Source: an uncultured Eubacteriales bacterium (GTDB taxonomy: Bacteria; Bacillota; Clostridia; Oscillospirales; Oscillospiraceae). Taken from it: a stretch of DNA of 6,406 bases. The notes under the pieces were generated by a model. It had not been told where the DNA came from, did not search any database, and was given only the letters and a program-made list of their open reading frames with translations. Positions 6,299 to 6,406 of this stretch are shown in pieces (the stretch's first letter is position 1; each line of letters opens with the position of its first letter). Position numbers and translations under genes: made by a program. The stretch is from positions 1 to 6,406 of the forward strand of contig CAJLCS010000095.1 in assembly GCA_905205195.1 (NCBI GenBank). Direction: 5' to 3'.

Positions 6299-6406
6299 TT
6301 CATTCGTTTCTGCTGATCGGACAGTCCAACATGGCCGGTCGGGGGGGGGGGGGGGGGGGCCCCCCCCCGGGCACACCCCCCACGGTGGGGGGGGGGGTCG
6401 GCCCCG
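6295..6406 (+). CDS. SASA / sialate O-acetylesterase-like (CE6-type) esterase, N-terminal fragment, sequence lost after about 6341
   Basis: An ATG at 6295 overlaps the oxidoreductase stop as ATGA and reads MIHSFLLIGQSNMAGRG before the homopolymer begins. The hydrophobic strand followed by GQSNMAGRG is the signature opening of the SASA domain (formerly DUF303), an SGNH-like esterase fold in which the serine of GQSNM (residue 11 here) is the nucleophile. Relatives remove O-acetyl groups from sialic acids or from xylan and other plant polysaccharides. The motif starts within ten residues of the methionine, so there is no signal peptide and a cytoplasmic enzyme is expected. No good ribosome binding site is visible (only AAGAAG upstream), which fits translational coupling to the previous gene. 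The frame stays open to the window edge, but residues after about 16 are encoded by G and C runs and should not be believed. Confidence 0.8.
   Translation, partial: MIHSFLLIGQSNMAGRGGGGGGPPPGTPPTVGGGVGP
6341..6406. other. Homopolymer and inverted-repeat tail, probable sequencing or assembly artefact
   Basis: A run of 19 G (6341-6359) is followed directly by 9 C (6360-6368), making a G9C9 palindrome. Further on, CCCCCCAC (6376-6383) and GTGGGGGG (6385-6392) form an inverted repeat with a single-base spacer inside a run of 11 G (6387-6397). Nothing like this occurs elsewhere in the window, and it interrupts the esterase gene right after its conserved motif. Poly-G read tails and fold-back joins at contig ends are a better explanation than biology. 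Confidence 0.85.

Noticed and set aside
5099..6376. A 425-codon open frame on the minus strand starting in the homopolymer tail.
   Set aside because: It is the complement of the oxidoreductase gene, and its start lies in the artefactual G/C region. The protein shows no recognisable domain.
6341..6397. The G-runs as a quadruplex or hairpin regulatory element or terminator.
   Set aside because: They lie inside a coding sequence at the contig edge, are pure homopolymers, and lack the T-run of a terminator. An artefact is far more likely.

Overview
The window reads as one uninterrupted plus-strand operon from a GC-rich (about 60% by eye), low-complexity-free stretch of bacterial chromosome that ends in a damaged contig edge. 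Strong AAGGAGG-type ribosome binding sites, very tight gene spacing and the protein families point to a Gram-positive anaerobe of the Clostridia, probably a gut or rumen Oscillospirales-like organism. This assignment is an inference from style, not from a marker gene.

Layout: positions 1-299 hold the C-terminal end of uronate isomerase (uxaC). Five complete genes follow: a TIM-barrel sugar isomerase/epimerase (296-1138), a GH78-like alpha-L-rhamnosidase family protein (1144-3159), a second and divergent TIM-barrel isomerase/epimerase (3181-3948), a CE15-like (glucuronoyl esterase-related) alpha/beta hydrolase (3959-5107) and a Gfo/Idh/MocA NAD(P)-dependent oxidoreductase (5120-6298). A seventh gene starts at 6295 by ATGA overlap. 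Its first 15 or so codons encode a GQSNM motif typical of the SASA / sialate O-acetylesterase-like (CE6-type) esterases. From about 6341 to the end the sequence collapses into long G and C homopolymers and inverted repeats that look like a sequencing or assembly artefact.

Gaps between genes are -4, 5, 21, 10, 12 and -4 bases. No promoter, terminator, transporter, regulator, RNA gene, CRISPR array or mobile element is visible. None of the complete proteins has an evident signal peptide, so the whole set probably acts in the cytoplasm on imported oligosaccharides.

Together the genes suggest intracellular breakdown of a decorated, uronic-acid-containing glycan fragment. Esterases would remove ester groups, the GH78-like enzyme would remove a terminal sugar, and UxaC would feed the released uronate into the hexuronate pathway. 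The oxidoreductase plus two metal-dependent TIM barrels also resemble gene sets known for oxidative (3-keto) cleavage of glycosides. The substrate cannot be fixed from sequence alone. Rhamnose-plus-glucuronate glycans (plant glucuronoxylan, rhamnogalacturonan, gums or ulvan-like material) are reasonable candidates.
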